From positions 124,001 through 188,000 of the forward strand of contig JAULBX010026163.1 in NCBI GenBank assembly GCA_032358255.1: DNA of 64,000 nucleotides, read 5' to 3'. The position numbers and the translations under genes are program-made. Origin of the DNA: Heterotrichella gracilis. Taxonomy: Eukaryota > Sar > Xanthophyceae > Tribonematales > Xanthonemataceae. Below are positions 24,601 through 34,322 of this stretch, one piece after another (the first letter of the stretch is position 1; each line of letters opens with the position of its first letter). Below the pieces are notes generated by a model. It ran no database searches. It was not told the origin of the DNA and worked only from the letters and a program-made list of their open reading frames with translations.

Positions 24601-25253
24601 AAGGCATGATAGAAGAAGCAAGGGGGGGTGAAGGACACCTCCCCACGGCTAGGACGTGGGGGTGGAGGGTTTTGTGAGGGTTTGCGGCAAGGCTGACTGC
24701 TCACCAGTACTGCTGGGATGCACGTGGCTAGCAGACTAGTATGTGCTTAGGAAAAGGGGGAGACGTTGTAGGAGCACAGGGAAGGAAAAGAGGGTTTGGA
24801 TGCAGGGGGTTGGGCGGAGGTGGGTGGGGAGCGGGGTGCGTGTGGTGTCAGGGGTTGCGACGCTGTGCACAGCTACAGAAACTGCGCACACTATAGGACT
24901 GATCCCAGGCCCTGACAACTACCCGTATCCAAAGACGGTATCAAACCAACCCAATGCATATGCATATCCCTGTAGTGCACACACTACCGCACTGCCAGTG
25001 GTGCAGGCCCATGGCAGCACGCAATGCACCACCCCTGCTGGGCAACACCAGCTCCAATCGGGACGCACATTTTGGTTTCGTGCCGTATTTTCTCCTCCCA
25101 GGTGGTGTCTGCAAGAAAGGACTCCTGATCCAGCCCCTCGTTCTCTACATACACCAAGGGCTCCCGCAGCGAGTGGCCGTTCTGTGCTTCGTCGGCAAGA
25201 TGGTGCAATCCCGAGGTCCCAGTTTCTGGCTGCCCATCCTTGGTCCTTGCCAT
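18678..25253 (-). CDS. MATE family multidrug/toxin efflux transporter
   Basis: Ten exons: 25030-25253 (3' border tentative), 24155-24350, 23832-23958, 23480-23589, 22846-23060, 22130-22403, 21293-21470, 20419-20576, 19282-19591, 18678-18883; ~665 residues. MATE proteins are 12-helix H+ or Na+ antiporters exporting organic cations or metabolites. Signatures: PLILQCFFNYAISLVSTVFVGHLGELEL and GMETLCGQAYGAGNYAQLG in the first half; WNGWTLKAFSGWGSYLRLALPATVM, ATSTRVANELGANQP, REVVDYTGQVLPWVALSLIPDG and ARFDWGAEA in the second. The layout is like plant DTX proteins. The hydrophilic C-terminal tail of ~160 residues is longer than usual. Exon 1 encodes a hydrophilic N-terminus from an ATG in CCATGGCA context; its junction to exon 2 is my best phase-correct guess. 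Divergent to the cupredoxin fusion gene. Confidence 0.95.
18945..19110 (-). repeat. two echoes of the MATE last exon start
   Basis: The acceptor-proximal part of exon 18678-18883 (GTGLATSLGASYPPAYNTTP codons) is repeated at ~18945-19010 and ~19055-19110, spaced ~115 bp, with TTAGGGTTTT-like spacers. Confidence 0.9.
19920..20335 (-). repeat. three echoes of the MATE exon 8 end
   Basis: Copies at ~19920-19985, 20098-20165 and 20265-20335 repeat the exon end encoding GMGVAGLWLGLNIATLLQ with its donor; the intact copy is in 20419-20576. Confidence 0.9.
20755..20805 (-). repeat. echo of the MATE exon 8 start
   Basis: Repeats the acceptor and the codons for GTLRGSGRQGIGAVTNT, upstream of the intact exon. 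Confidence 0.9.
21083..21215 (-). repeat. echo of MATE exon 7
   Basis: Diverged copy of most of exon 21293-21470 (SLGW.FASSREVVDYTGQV and LIPDGICNVLTG recognisable) with a small insertion; followed by its own donor-like site. Confidence 0.9.
21808..22030 (-). repeat. two echoes of MATE exon 6 end
   Basis: ~21808-21925 repeats the codons YIIFMLPLG.AAATSTRVANELGANQPGRAKTAML nearly perfectly; ~21970-22030 is a shorter decayed copy. Confidence 0.9.
22530..22715 (-). repeat. two echoes of the MATE exon 5 end
   Basis: ~22530-22625 and ~22645-22715 repeat the VGWxVVIERGRKGGEGRTWNG part of exon 22846-23060. Confidence 0.9.
23283..23430 (-). repeat. two echoes of the MATE exon 4 end
   Basis: ~23283-23335 and ~23365-23430 repeat the FAGAMECMRRYLMTQ part of exon 23480-23589 together with the donor. 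Confidence 0.9.
24435..24660 (-). repeat. echoes of the MATE exon 2 start
   Basis: ~24435-24525 repeats the acceptor and SQLLLAIPLILQCFFNYAISLVSTV codons; ~24575-24660 is a more decayed copy. Confidence 0.85.
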
Positions 25254-26176
25254 GGGAAAGGAGCTGCCTGGTACAGTAAAATGTCCTCCTTTCTGGGCGA
25301 GAACCTCGCTGAGGCTTGGCGGCAAAACGTGGGTGGCGAAAACGTGAGCCTCCGAAACGACTTATTCACGAGGTGGAAGCGTTCACCTGAGCGGTGCTGA
25401 GTGGCTGGCAAGGCCCGAAGGTAATAGGGCTAGAGGTGTGACGCAGCAATTGGGGGTGTGGTGGCAATGGGCCGGGGTAAAGTGGTCCCAGCGTGATGGG
25501 TTCCTTGACATGCCACACACCCACTGGCCAGACTTTGCTAGCGGTGCAGTGCGAGCCTACCCATCACTCTGCTGCACAAGTGCGACAAGACGTTTCAGCG
25601 TTACTCCCAGCTTGGATCCTGCCACGGGCAAGCAACAAGGAACACAGGAAGATGCACGAGGGTGTGGGGCTATCACGTGAGGTGGAACGTGCTCAATGTG
25701 AACGGGCGTGATTGCCACAAGCGGCCTTCCACTATTGCAGCATTGCGATGATTAAGCCCGGCAAAGAATGGCAAGATTGCAAGAATAGCAGGCCCTATCT
25801 TCAGGTTACAAGGGCATTTGCGCAGTCAAGCTCGAAAAATGAAGCCCTTTTTCGTGGAAAAGCCTATCAATTAACCTCCCCGTCGCAGCAGATTACTCTT
25901 CCATGTTTTGGCTCTCGAGGACTTGCGTTCGTGGCTTCACAGCTGGTGCTACAACATGTACCAGATGCACCCGCAAAATGTACTTTCTTTCGATAGCAGA
26001 AGTCCCCACGATTGCCCACACACTCGGGCATTGAGCCTGCGCAAGCGTTTGCCGGTGTCTGTTAACGTTTTGCCAGACGCTGTTGACTCCATTCCTGTAC
26101 ATGCCTGCCACGTTCGAAAGTTGACCGATTTCCTTCCTTGGACCTAGCGTGCTACTGGGCAGCTGCTGGGCTTGCG
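25254..26176. promoter_or_regulatory. divergent intergenic region, MATE / cupredoxin fusion
   Basis: 923 bp separate the two opposing ATGs and must hold both promoters unless further 5' exons exist. No specific binding site was recognised. Confidence 0.5.
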
Positions 26177-29100
26177 ATGAAGGCTTTCCAGGCGGGTTTA
26201 TTTCTGGCTGCGTTTGTTGGGACAGCCATTTCTGCAGCTGCTGAGAACCATGCGGTTGAGTGGACCCTTGGAAAGGATTATGGCACGATGGATGTGGCGG
26301 TGGGAGACTCCGTGGTACGAACAAACCCCGCTAAACCAGGCCTCATTAAAACCCTTTCCAAACACCCACCTGGGTTTGGAAGACAACGTGCAACGCAAGT
26401 ACTTACGGGAATTGCAACGGGATTCGGCATCGCCCCCGGATGTACCATTGTACTGGTACCAGTTTTTGCATGCATGCGTTGAGGCAACTTTGCACCCACG
26501 TCGCCATATAAGAACCCAAGCACTAGGAAACCCTTTTTCGAAGCTTTAAATCAATTTTTTGAACGTGGGCGTGTTGTGCCTGACGCTGCCTTGCACCCCA
26601 CTGTACCAATGTGCTGGGTGGGTGAGGTGGATGGGTGGATGCTTAGTACGTGCGTTAGACCCTTCAAGCCGGCTTAGTGTTCCGGCCTCTGTCTACAATC
26701 CTCAGCTAGTGGGTGTTTTAGCGGCACGCGTTTGCACTTCCAGTGAAGGGTCTACAGCTGTCGGTTAGTGGGGGTCATCGATGGGGTTAGTCACCTGCAT
26801 GTGAAATGTGACGTACCAGATTTCCAGCAGTTTTCTACCAGCGCTAGTAAACACAACGGCGCACGATATGCCTCCTATGTTGCTCCTTCCAACTGTTCAT
26901 GTGTACGCCCACCCCACCGAACGTAGCTCAGGACGTTCCCTGCCTGGTTCCTACCCACCCCTCCACCACCCATGCATTTCACCCTACCACTGCACCTAGC
27001 ATGCAACAAATGCCTTGGTGCAGTTGCTAGGGCAGAGTGCAACCTAGGCCTGGCTGAGCCACAGTGAAACTTTATGATACCCCCCTATCTCCCCACACTC
27101 CCCGACCCAGTGCCTGCCCTGCACACGCACAAAACCCTAAACCCTACTGTGAACCCTCACCCACGAACCCTTTCCTGCACCAGCCTGCTTTGCTGCGACC
27201 GTCCCCACCTCCCCTGTTCTAAAACAATGCATGCAACAATCCGAGAGCGGCACTTCCCACCTGGTTAGATCATTTTCTCTCGCTCCCTCTCCACCCCCCA
27301 AACCTGCGCAAATGCACCACACGCCCCACCACCCCACCAGCGCCAGTCCACTCAGACCTGTATGAAACCCCCCCGCACACATGCAGACCTTCACATGGTT
27401 TGGTGGCTACCACGATGTGTGGCTCATCCCAAAGGCAGCGTGTGTCTTCACCGATGGGACACAGGTAAGGAGGAGAAAACCCTAATAAACCTATTATGAT
27501 CCTTGTCACACAGAGACAATCCTAAACCCTCAACAGGGGGAGGTAATTGAAATCCATGAGCTCTAGGCGCTAAAAGGTTTACCTGACTTCATGGGTATCA
27601 TGATGTGTGGCTCATCCCCAAACCAGCGTGTGTCTTCCTTCACTCACGGGGGAGCAGGTGGGAAAAAACCCTAGAAAGAATGGGAGTGGAAACATTCATG
27701 CGGGTCCATAACTGCTTTTTTGGGATTTTTGTGGGTTCGTCCCGGGGATTATTATATGGAAATTTGCCAAACATTTGGTGCACACTTTTGAGCCAAAATC
27801 GCTGCGGTCATCGGGGTATGAAGACCCGAATCAATCGCCCGATTTAGGTAGGCAGGGAATCCCTGAGATGACACATTACACCGCGAACATGCAGCATTTC
27901 CCCATGTCGCACCCAGCAGCTTTCATCAGGAAGCCCCCCAAGCCTCCCATCTCCCCTCCCCTCGCCCTACCATCCCACCCCCCACCTCCACCACAACACC
28001 CACCTACCCGCTCCCCACCACCCTCCAGGTTGCGAGCGCCAATGACACCCCTTACACATTCAACGCCACTGCACCGGGCCTGTCCTACTTTGGATGCTCC
28101 CTCACCGGTCACTGTGATGCCGGCATGTTGATCACAATCAACGTCACTGCACAGGCGCCAGGTGGGTGTTAGTTACATGCATGCTGATCTGGCATTTGTG
28201 CCGGAATTATTGTACTACCATTAACAATAATGATCACAACAATATATGAATGGTGGGTGTGAGGGACTGCATGGATGTGGGTGCCAAGCGGAAGGGGAGA
28301 AGGGGCATTGCTGTGTTGGGGCAAAATTTAAGTTAGGCGTTTGCGCTTTGGCTGCGTTCTCGCCGGGCACTGCGATACGGGCATGCTGATCACAATCAAG
28401 GTCACCGCACAGGCGCCAGGTGGGTGTGGGGGGACGGGGTTGCATGATGCGACTTGCATCGGTGGGCGCAGTGGTAAGGCAGGAGGAGGGGTGTGTAGGG
28501 TTGTGGGGGTTGGGGTACGGCCGCCGTTCACGGGGGCTTCGGGTGTCAGCTTCTTGCGAGGAACTTCCTTCACCTTCCGGCGGGCTTGAAGGGGTGGGAG
28601 GCATGGTTGTGTAGGATCAAACACTACTCCATGGGATCATTTCACGTGCACCCGCACTCGGTGGTGCCATACCGAGACATGCGTAAGCCTGTTTGACACC
28701 TTAAGCTGGGGTTTAAACCCAATTCCGCCATGCACCCACTCACCCCACCCCCCTCAACCCAGGCGCCCCCGCAACCTCGGCACCAGCACCTGCACCCGGG
28801 GCCGCCTTGGAACCAGTGGGCGATGGGTACTGCCTTGCCCCTGTGGACGTGGGGGATGGGGTGTTTTTGGTGTACTGCAGGAGCCAAAGTGTGGCCATGG
28901 CGCCTGGACAGGTAAGGGTTCTTAGGGTTTGACATGTTGGGGTTGTAGGGTTTGGTGTTCTCGGTGTACTGCAGGAGCCAAAGGGTGGCCATGGCGCTTG
29001 GCCAGGCAAGGGTTAGGGTTTGGCATATTAGAGGGTAGGTATTTGGTGTTTTTGGTGAACTGCAGGAGCCAACGCGTAGCCATGGCGCCGGGCCAGGTAA

Positions 29101-32100
29101 GGGTTTAGGGTTTGGTGTTTTCTGTGTACTGCAGGAGTCAAAGTGCCAGGACAGGTAAGGATTTAGGGTTTAGCATTCTGATAAGTTTGGACACTGACTA
29201 GGGTTAAAGGTTTATGGTGATCCTCCCACTCCACCTCTCATCACGCCACCCCTGCCGGTTCCTCCCCTCAGGTTGTGATTGAAGACGTCCCCTTCCCCAA
29301 CCCATACCCTCCTGGGGTGTTGCTTGAGAGGCTTGCCCTGGAGAGTCAAGTGGTGGACAAGACAGGCAGGCCAGTGCCACTGTCTGAGGTAAGGAAACCC
29401 TAACAGAAACCCTAAGGGTCCAAGGTCAATCCTAAATTGTAAAAATAGCAAGGTGTAGGGATTCCTTGTTGGTGGACAACACAGGCAGGGCGGTGCCACT
29501 ATCCGAGATAAGGAAACCCTAAACCCTAAGAAATGGTCTCCAACACTCGCATGTCACTGCCATGGGGTGTGGGCAGAATGTCAACATTTTAAGTATGGGT
29601 TTCTTTGGCCTCCTTTCACCACACATACACCCACCCAGTAGGTCATGATCTGATTGTCAACACCACCGCAGGTGTATCTCCACCACACCATTGGAGTGTA
29701 CACCTCAAATATAAATTACAAATATAAATTACTTCATTTTGTAGTGAAGTCGCTTTACATGTGTGAAATATAATTCATCTGATTTGTTTTTGGCTCTCCA
29801 GGTGTATCTCCACCACACAATTGGGGATGTGCGCTTCTCGGCTGGGGAAGGGGCGGAGACACGCGGCAGCCCCTCAAAAGTGCCCTACCCAGAGCCCTAT
29901 GCGTTTGTGGTCAACGGGAGCGAGCTCTTTTCAGTAGAGAACAGGTGCGTGTGCGTCCTGGGGCCTCGGAATCTCACACATCATTGTCACCATATTTTGG
30001 GCAGATTTTGCGTCTTTTACATATTTCGTGATATTGTCGCCCGTTATATCGATTCCTTCACCCAATAAACGCAGTGGGTGTGGTGCCCCCCCACCCTCAA
30101 ATCCTGCCATACCTACCCGCAACTAATTACTGGTGAAAATCGGTGGATTTCAGCAAAGATGATCAACACATGGTGGTGCATGCACCTCCAATCACCCCCC
30201 GGTTGCTCCCTCCCCAGGTACCATCTAATCTCCCTCCCCTTCCCCAGGTACCAGAACCTGCACCTCATCAACACAGTGGGTGTGGTGCCTCCCAACCTCA
30301 AGTCATGCATAGAGTGCTGGTGCGAGGGGAGCGATCCCCCTGTAGGGTCGGTGGGGTGCTGCCACAACTGCACTTCGCAGTCTAATGCCCCCCCTGTGGA
30401 CTACCAAGTGGAGTTTACTACACAGTACAGGTGCGTGCGGTGGCAAAACCCTAAAACCCTAGACCCTAGACCAAAACACCCGGACCCTATCTAAATCCTA
30501 CACCCGGCAGTCTCACACACTTGACGAATGCCAGCTCCCAGCCCTAGTGCCTGACACTATCCTGTAAAAACCCTTCCGCAGGGTTTTGAACGACACCGAT
30601 GCCCTGGAGCAAGTGCAGCTCATCCGCCAAGACCTGGTCCTCTGGCCTAGAATAGCCTAACATACCCTCCTTGCCCTTTAATAAACCATAAACGTTGCAC
30701 CCCTAGTCCCCCGTAGGTCACCAGGAATTACACCGCCAGGCTGGTTTCTGACATGTGGTTGTTTGAAAACCCTCCCGTAGGGTTTTGAACGACACCGATG
30801 CCCTGGAGCAAGTGCAGCTCATCCGCCAAGACCTGGTCCCTGGCCTGGAGTACAACATCTTCAAGGGCAAGACAGGGGACGTAAATACGCTCACATTGGA
30901 GATCCCCGTCGACCACATGTGCCCCCAAAAAGGGCCCTTTGGCATGCTGCGCTGCACCGCGCATTTGCACATTGGGGGGAAATGCATCAGCGCATATGAT
31001 GCAAAGACTGGGGAGCTGATCTGCGACTCCTGTGGGGTGTATGGCACCAAAGCAGGTGCGCGGAAATACCCTAGAAGAAACCCTCAACGATACGTACCCT
31101 CAAATCTTGAAAGGACGTTGCACAGGATCCTTAGTTGGTGCGCTTTGTGGCCACCTCAGAAATACCCTAGAAGACATACTCTAGAAGGAACCCTCAACGA
31201 TACCCTCAATTCTTGAAATGGCATTGCAGAGGATCCTTAGGTGCTCTGCGCATGTGTTACAACGACCACATGTAAACAGGTGGCGCTACTCACATCAACC
31301 TTACATGGAGCTTTGTCTCTCACGAGCCCACCTCTTGTGCAGATGTGGCAGGGGATGAGAAGGGGTACATGGTTGGGGTGACATATGAGGACTCTGACCC
31401 ACCATACATGCTGGCTCCCGGGCAGATGGTGCGATTTGTGGCAACCTACGATGCTGCAGACACATATGGAGGTGGGTGTTTCCTAGGGTTCTGTAGGGTC
31501 TTGCTTTGTGGCCACTTACGATGCTGCAGACACATATGGAGGTGAGTGTTTGTAGGCTCTCGTGGAGGATTTTGTCTGCATTTGTGGAGGGCACCTGTGC
31601 AGGGTGTGCCGAAGCTCTTCGTCCAGTGCGTGTTAAACCCTGATCTAGGGTCTCAAGGTTTTGATGGAAACCCTCCTCCTATCCTACATTCCACAACCAC
31701 AACCCTCAATGTGTTTCAAATTTGTGATTACGATCCACGCCCTCGCCGAATTTGACATCCAGACCCTAAAAATCTGAAGTCTAAACCCTCCGTCCTGAAC
31801 CCTAAACCCTACATGTGATTCCACAGGTGTGATGGCCATCATGATTTATGCCCTCACCAATTTCGACCTCTCCGACTGCCCAGATTTCTACTCCCGGAAC
31901 ACTATCATATCGGTCCCCGCGGGATACACACCCACCTACACAGGTGAGTAGAACACACCCTCAGGAGGGTATGGGGTGGTAGTGCTTAGGCAAACCCAAC
32001 TGTGGCATACCCAACGTGTAACCTGTGGTTGCCTGTGTGTGGACAAACCCATTGTAGGGTATCCATGCTGGTGAAAACCCCTAGATTGTGGTATTGATGC

Positions 32101-33046
32101 CAGCCAATGCATTCACACCCACCAGTGCTCACACCACCAGTGCTGCGTACTGCGGTTCATCTTTATCCATGAAGTTTAGGGCTTTTTTATCCTGACACCC
32201 TGGTCGCAAGTGTGATAACTCCTGCATTTTGCTAATAGAACGAATTTGATTTTGACTTGTCCTTCAATTTCCCAGGTCCCTCGGCTGATGCTGCATCCCC
32301 ATCTAGCACCTCCCCCTCCACCAGCGCCAGCGACAAGAAGTGGGAGAGTGTTTTCCCAAACCTGCTTACACTGCCTGACACCTGCCGGGAGGAGCTGGTC
32401 AAGGTACGCGCGGGAAACCCTGGCAGGAAACCCTCATGGCAAAAACCTGACTGGTCATGAACCCTAAAGCGAGCGGAGCCTAGAAAGGGAGGGGGACATG
32501 TGTGCCCGCCTTTGCTGGCTGACTGAATCCAGGTAGACTCAGTGGTTCCCTTCATCCAAAGCATCCCCCCCCCCCCCCCCTCCCCTCACACCCAATACAT
32601 TCTTCAAGGTTTTGCATGCTATGGGCTTTCCGCTAAGGGTTTCTGCGCCCCCCTTGTAGGGTTTCGACGCCTGCCAAACCATTGTGGAATCAGTGGTCTC
32701 CTCCAACCAGACCTCCATCCGAAGCACCCCCACCACCCCCACCACCCGCCCAACCGGCGGCCCTCGGCCCCCCCACCCCCCCACGGGCGCCGCCACCACC
32801 CCGTCCTCCACCACCCAGGCCTGCTGCGAAACCCTCCTCGGGGGTTTCACAAACGCGCTGGTGAACGACACGGGTTGCCTGTGTCCCATGGGTGTGTGGC
32901 TGAACTCGGATAGCAACCTCCAGTCGGTGCTGATGGAGACCTATGACCAGTGCAGCGCATACACCAGTGCCGCCAAGCTGGGGGCGCTGTTTTCGGGGCT
33001 GGAGACCTCGTTCAGCCAAAAGTGCCAGGCCGGGGTGGGAAGGTGA
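26177..33046 (+). CDS. secreted cupredoxin-SURNod19-eight-Cys fusion protein
   Basis: Twelve exons: 26177-26314, 27387-27464, 28029-28161, 28763-28911, 29272-29388, 29802-29944, 30248-30430, 30781-31055, 31343-31471, 31827-31943, 32276-32403, 32660-33046; 658 residues, all phases closing. Residues 1-~22 form a signal peptide (MKAFQAGLFLAAFVG). Residues ~25-115 are a plastocyanin/phytocyanin-like cupredoxin with all type-1 copper ligands (His in GYHDVW; Cys, His, Met in GCSLTGHCDAGM) and a possible extra disulfide. Residues ~165-485 match SURNod19 (stress up-regulated Nod 19): GRPVPLSEVYLHHT, TAHLHIGGKCISAYD, LAPGQMVRFVATYD. The C-terminal ~170 residues carry the eight-cysteine order C..C..CC..CxC..C..C of lipid-transfer-like proteins, with a long Pro/Thr insert between Cys2 and Cys3. 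No GPI signal seen. An extracellular copper or redox role is inferred. Confidence 0.88.
27590..27662 (+). repeat. echo of cupredoxin exon 2
   Basis: Decayed copy of exon 27387-27464 (TGTGTGGCTCATCCC kept) with donor-like end. Confidence 0.75.
28352..28423 (+). repeat. echo of the cupredoxin exon 3 end
   Basis: Repeats the LxGHCDxGMLITIxVTAQAP codons and the donor of exon 28029-28161, 262 bp downstream. It includes the copper-binding His and Met. Confidence 0.9.
28945..29156 (+). repeat. three echoes of the exon 4 end
   Basis: ~28945-29008, 29037-29097 and 29117-29156 repeat the VYCRSQSVAMAPGQ-donor segment of exon 28763-28911, with TTTAGGG-like spacers; the third is truncated. Confidence 0.9.
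29468..29702 (+). repeat. echoes of exon 5 end and exon 6 start
   Basis: ~29468-29510 repeats the TGRPVPLSE-donor end of exon 5. ~29670-29702 repeats the acceptor and VYLHHTIG start of exon 6. Confidence 0.85.
30065..30115 (+). repeat. echo of exon 7 interior
   Basis: Resembles the TVGVVPPNLKSC codons of exon 30248-30430. Confidence 0.6.
30582..30644 (+). repeat. echo of the exon 8 start
   Basis: Nearly exact copy of the acceptor and first ~60 bp of exon 30781-31055 (GTTTTGAACGACACCGATGC), 199 bp upstream. Confidence 0.95.
31500..31755 (+). repeat. echoes of exon 9 end and exon 10
   Basis: ~31500-31543 repeats the FVATYDAADTYG-donor end of exon 9. ~31690-31755 is a decayed relative of the exon 10 start. 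Confidence 0.8.
32565..32580 (+). repeat. poly-C run
   Basis: Sixteen C in a row in the intron before the last exon. Confidence 0.9.
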
Positions 33047-34322
33047 TTGGGATTATGATACAACATGGCCAGCGGAGGTGATATTATAACAGGAGTGTGG
33101 GGAGGTGATGGCCACCTGACGGTGTGGGTGCCGCCATGCTGACCCAATGTGCGGTTGTGGGTGGAGGGGGGCAGGAGTGGGGAGGGATTGTTGGGGGTGA
33201 ATAGGCCCATTGCAATGTTGTTGGTTAGAGGGCGTTGCCTATAGCTGCCACCATGACGGCATCATGCTGATGGGCACAGCGTTTCTTCAGGCTTTTTTTG
33301 TTTTTGCACCGATTTTTTTAAACATCTTTTGTACGCATCTCCTTGTTCTAGAACATGCATGAGTAGGTGGTCAACGACCATGAGGTACTGTCAAGGGTTT
33401 ACACAGGGTATTTCCGTGCCACATAGGGTGACGCAAGTGGGGGGCTGTCGTTGCCGTACCGGTAGCACAGGGCCTTTCAGTGCCCGTAAAATATGTTTAT
33501 TTGGCCGTGAAGGACACAGGAGCATGCCTGGTCAGATAAACCGCCCACTTGCAATTGCACTGTTTTCTTGGTTTCCCTGCGCTAGGGCATGTCACATACA
33601 GTATAACCTGCTTTAATGGTAGGACCTGTGGCTAGTTGAGTCGCACGACAGGATGCGGTTCCCCAACATTGCAACATCGGGCATTTCCTCATTCAGTTTG
33701 TACAACTAACGTTCTGTGAATCTGGTATGAGTGCTTCATTCTGAGCTATTGGGTCCGCCTAGTCATTGGCAGCCAATGTTTGCATGATCTGGGCCTAGGG
33801 CCAGCTGCAGTGTGCTATCCCAGCGGCTGTGGCAAAGTGCCCTATTAGGACGCACATTGCGTTGCCGTAGCCTAGTGCAGTACAAGCTTGCAAGAAGCAC
33901 GGTTGAGAATTTAAACCTGGTCCAGTTGATGTTTGCCATCGACCAATGATTCATGAATGAATGAAGTTGCATCCGATGAGCAGCCATCGAATGACTTCAA
34001 CACTGGTCGTGATTGACCCTGCTGCAATGTGACACCTGGTGGTCCATCACAAAGGCTGCCCAGCCATTGACCACGACGTCGTCTTAATACCCTTGTGGAG
34101 AATGCAGGACAAACTCCAACCCACAGGCACACTACGTAGTACGTACGCAGTGTATACAGAGCCACTCTGGAAGATACTTATATAGGAGGAGATATGCAGG
34201 TATCACATACTGTCTACTGCGCTGTCGACTGCTGCTCAAGGACATTCATTCGTTCATTTGCTTTACGGGATGCACGCATGCGCATTTACTGCGCATTCCA
34301 CCGAGGACTCCACTCTCCTCTC
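33047..34322. other. intergenic between two convergent 3' ends
   Basis: Convergent 3' flanks of the cupredoxin fusion and the NUB1-like gene. No gene recognised. Confidence 0.55.
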
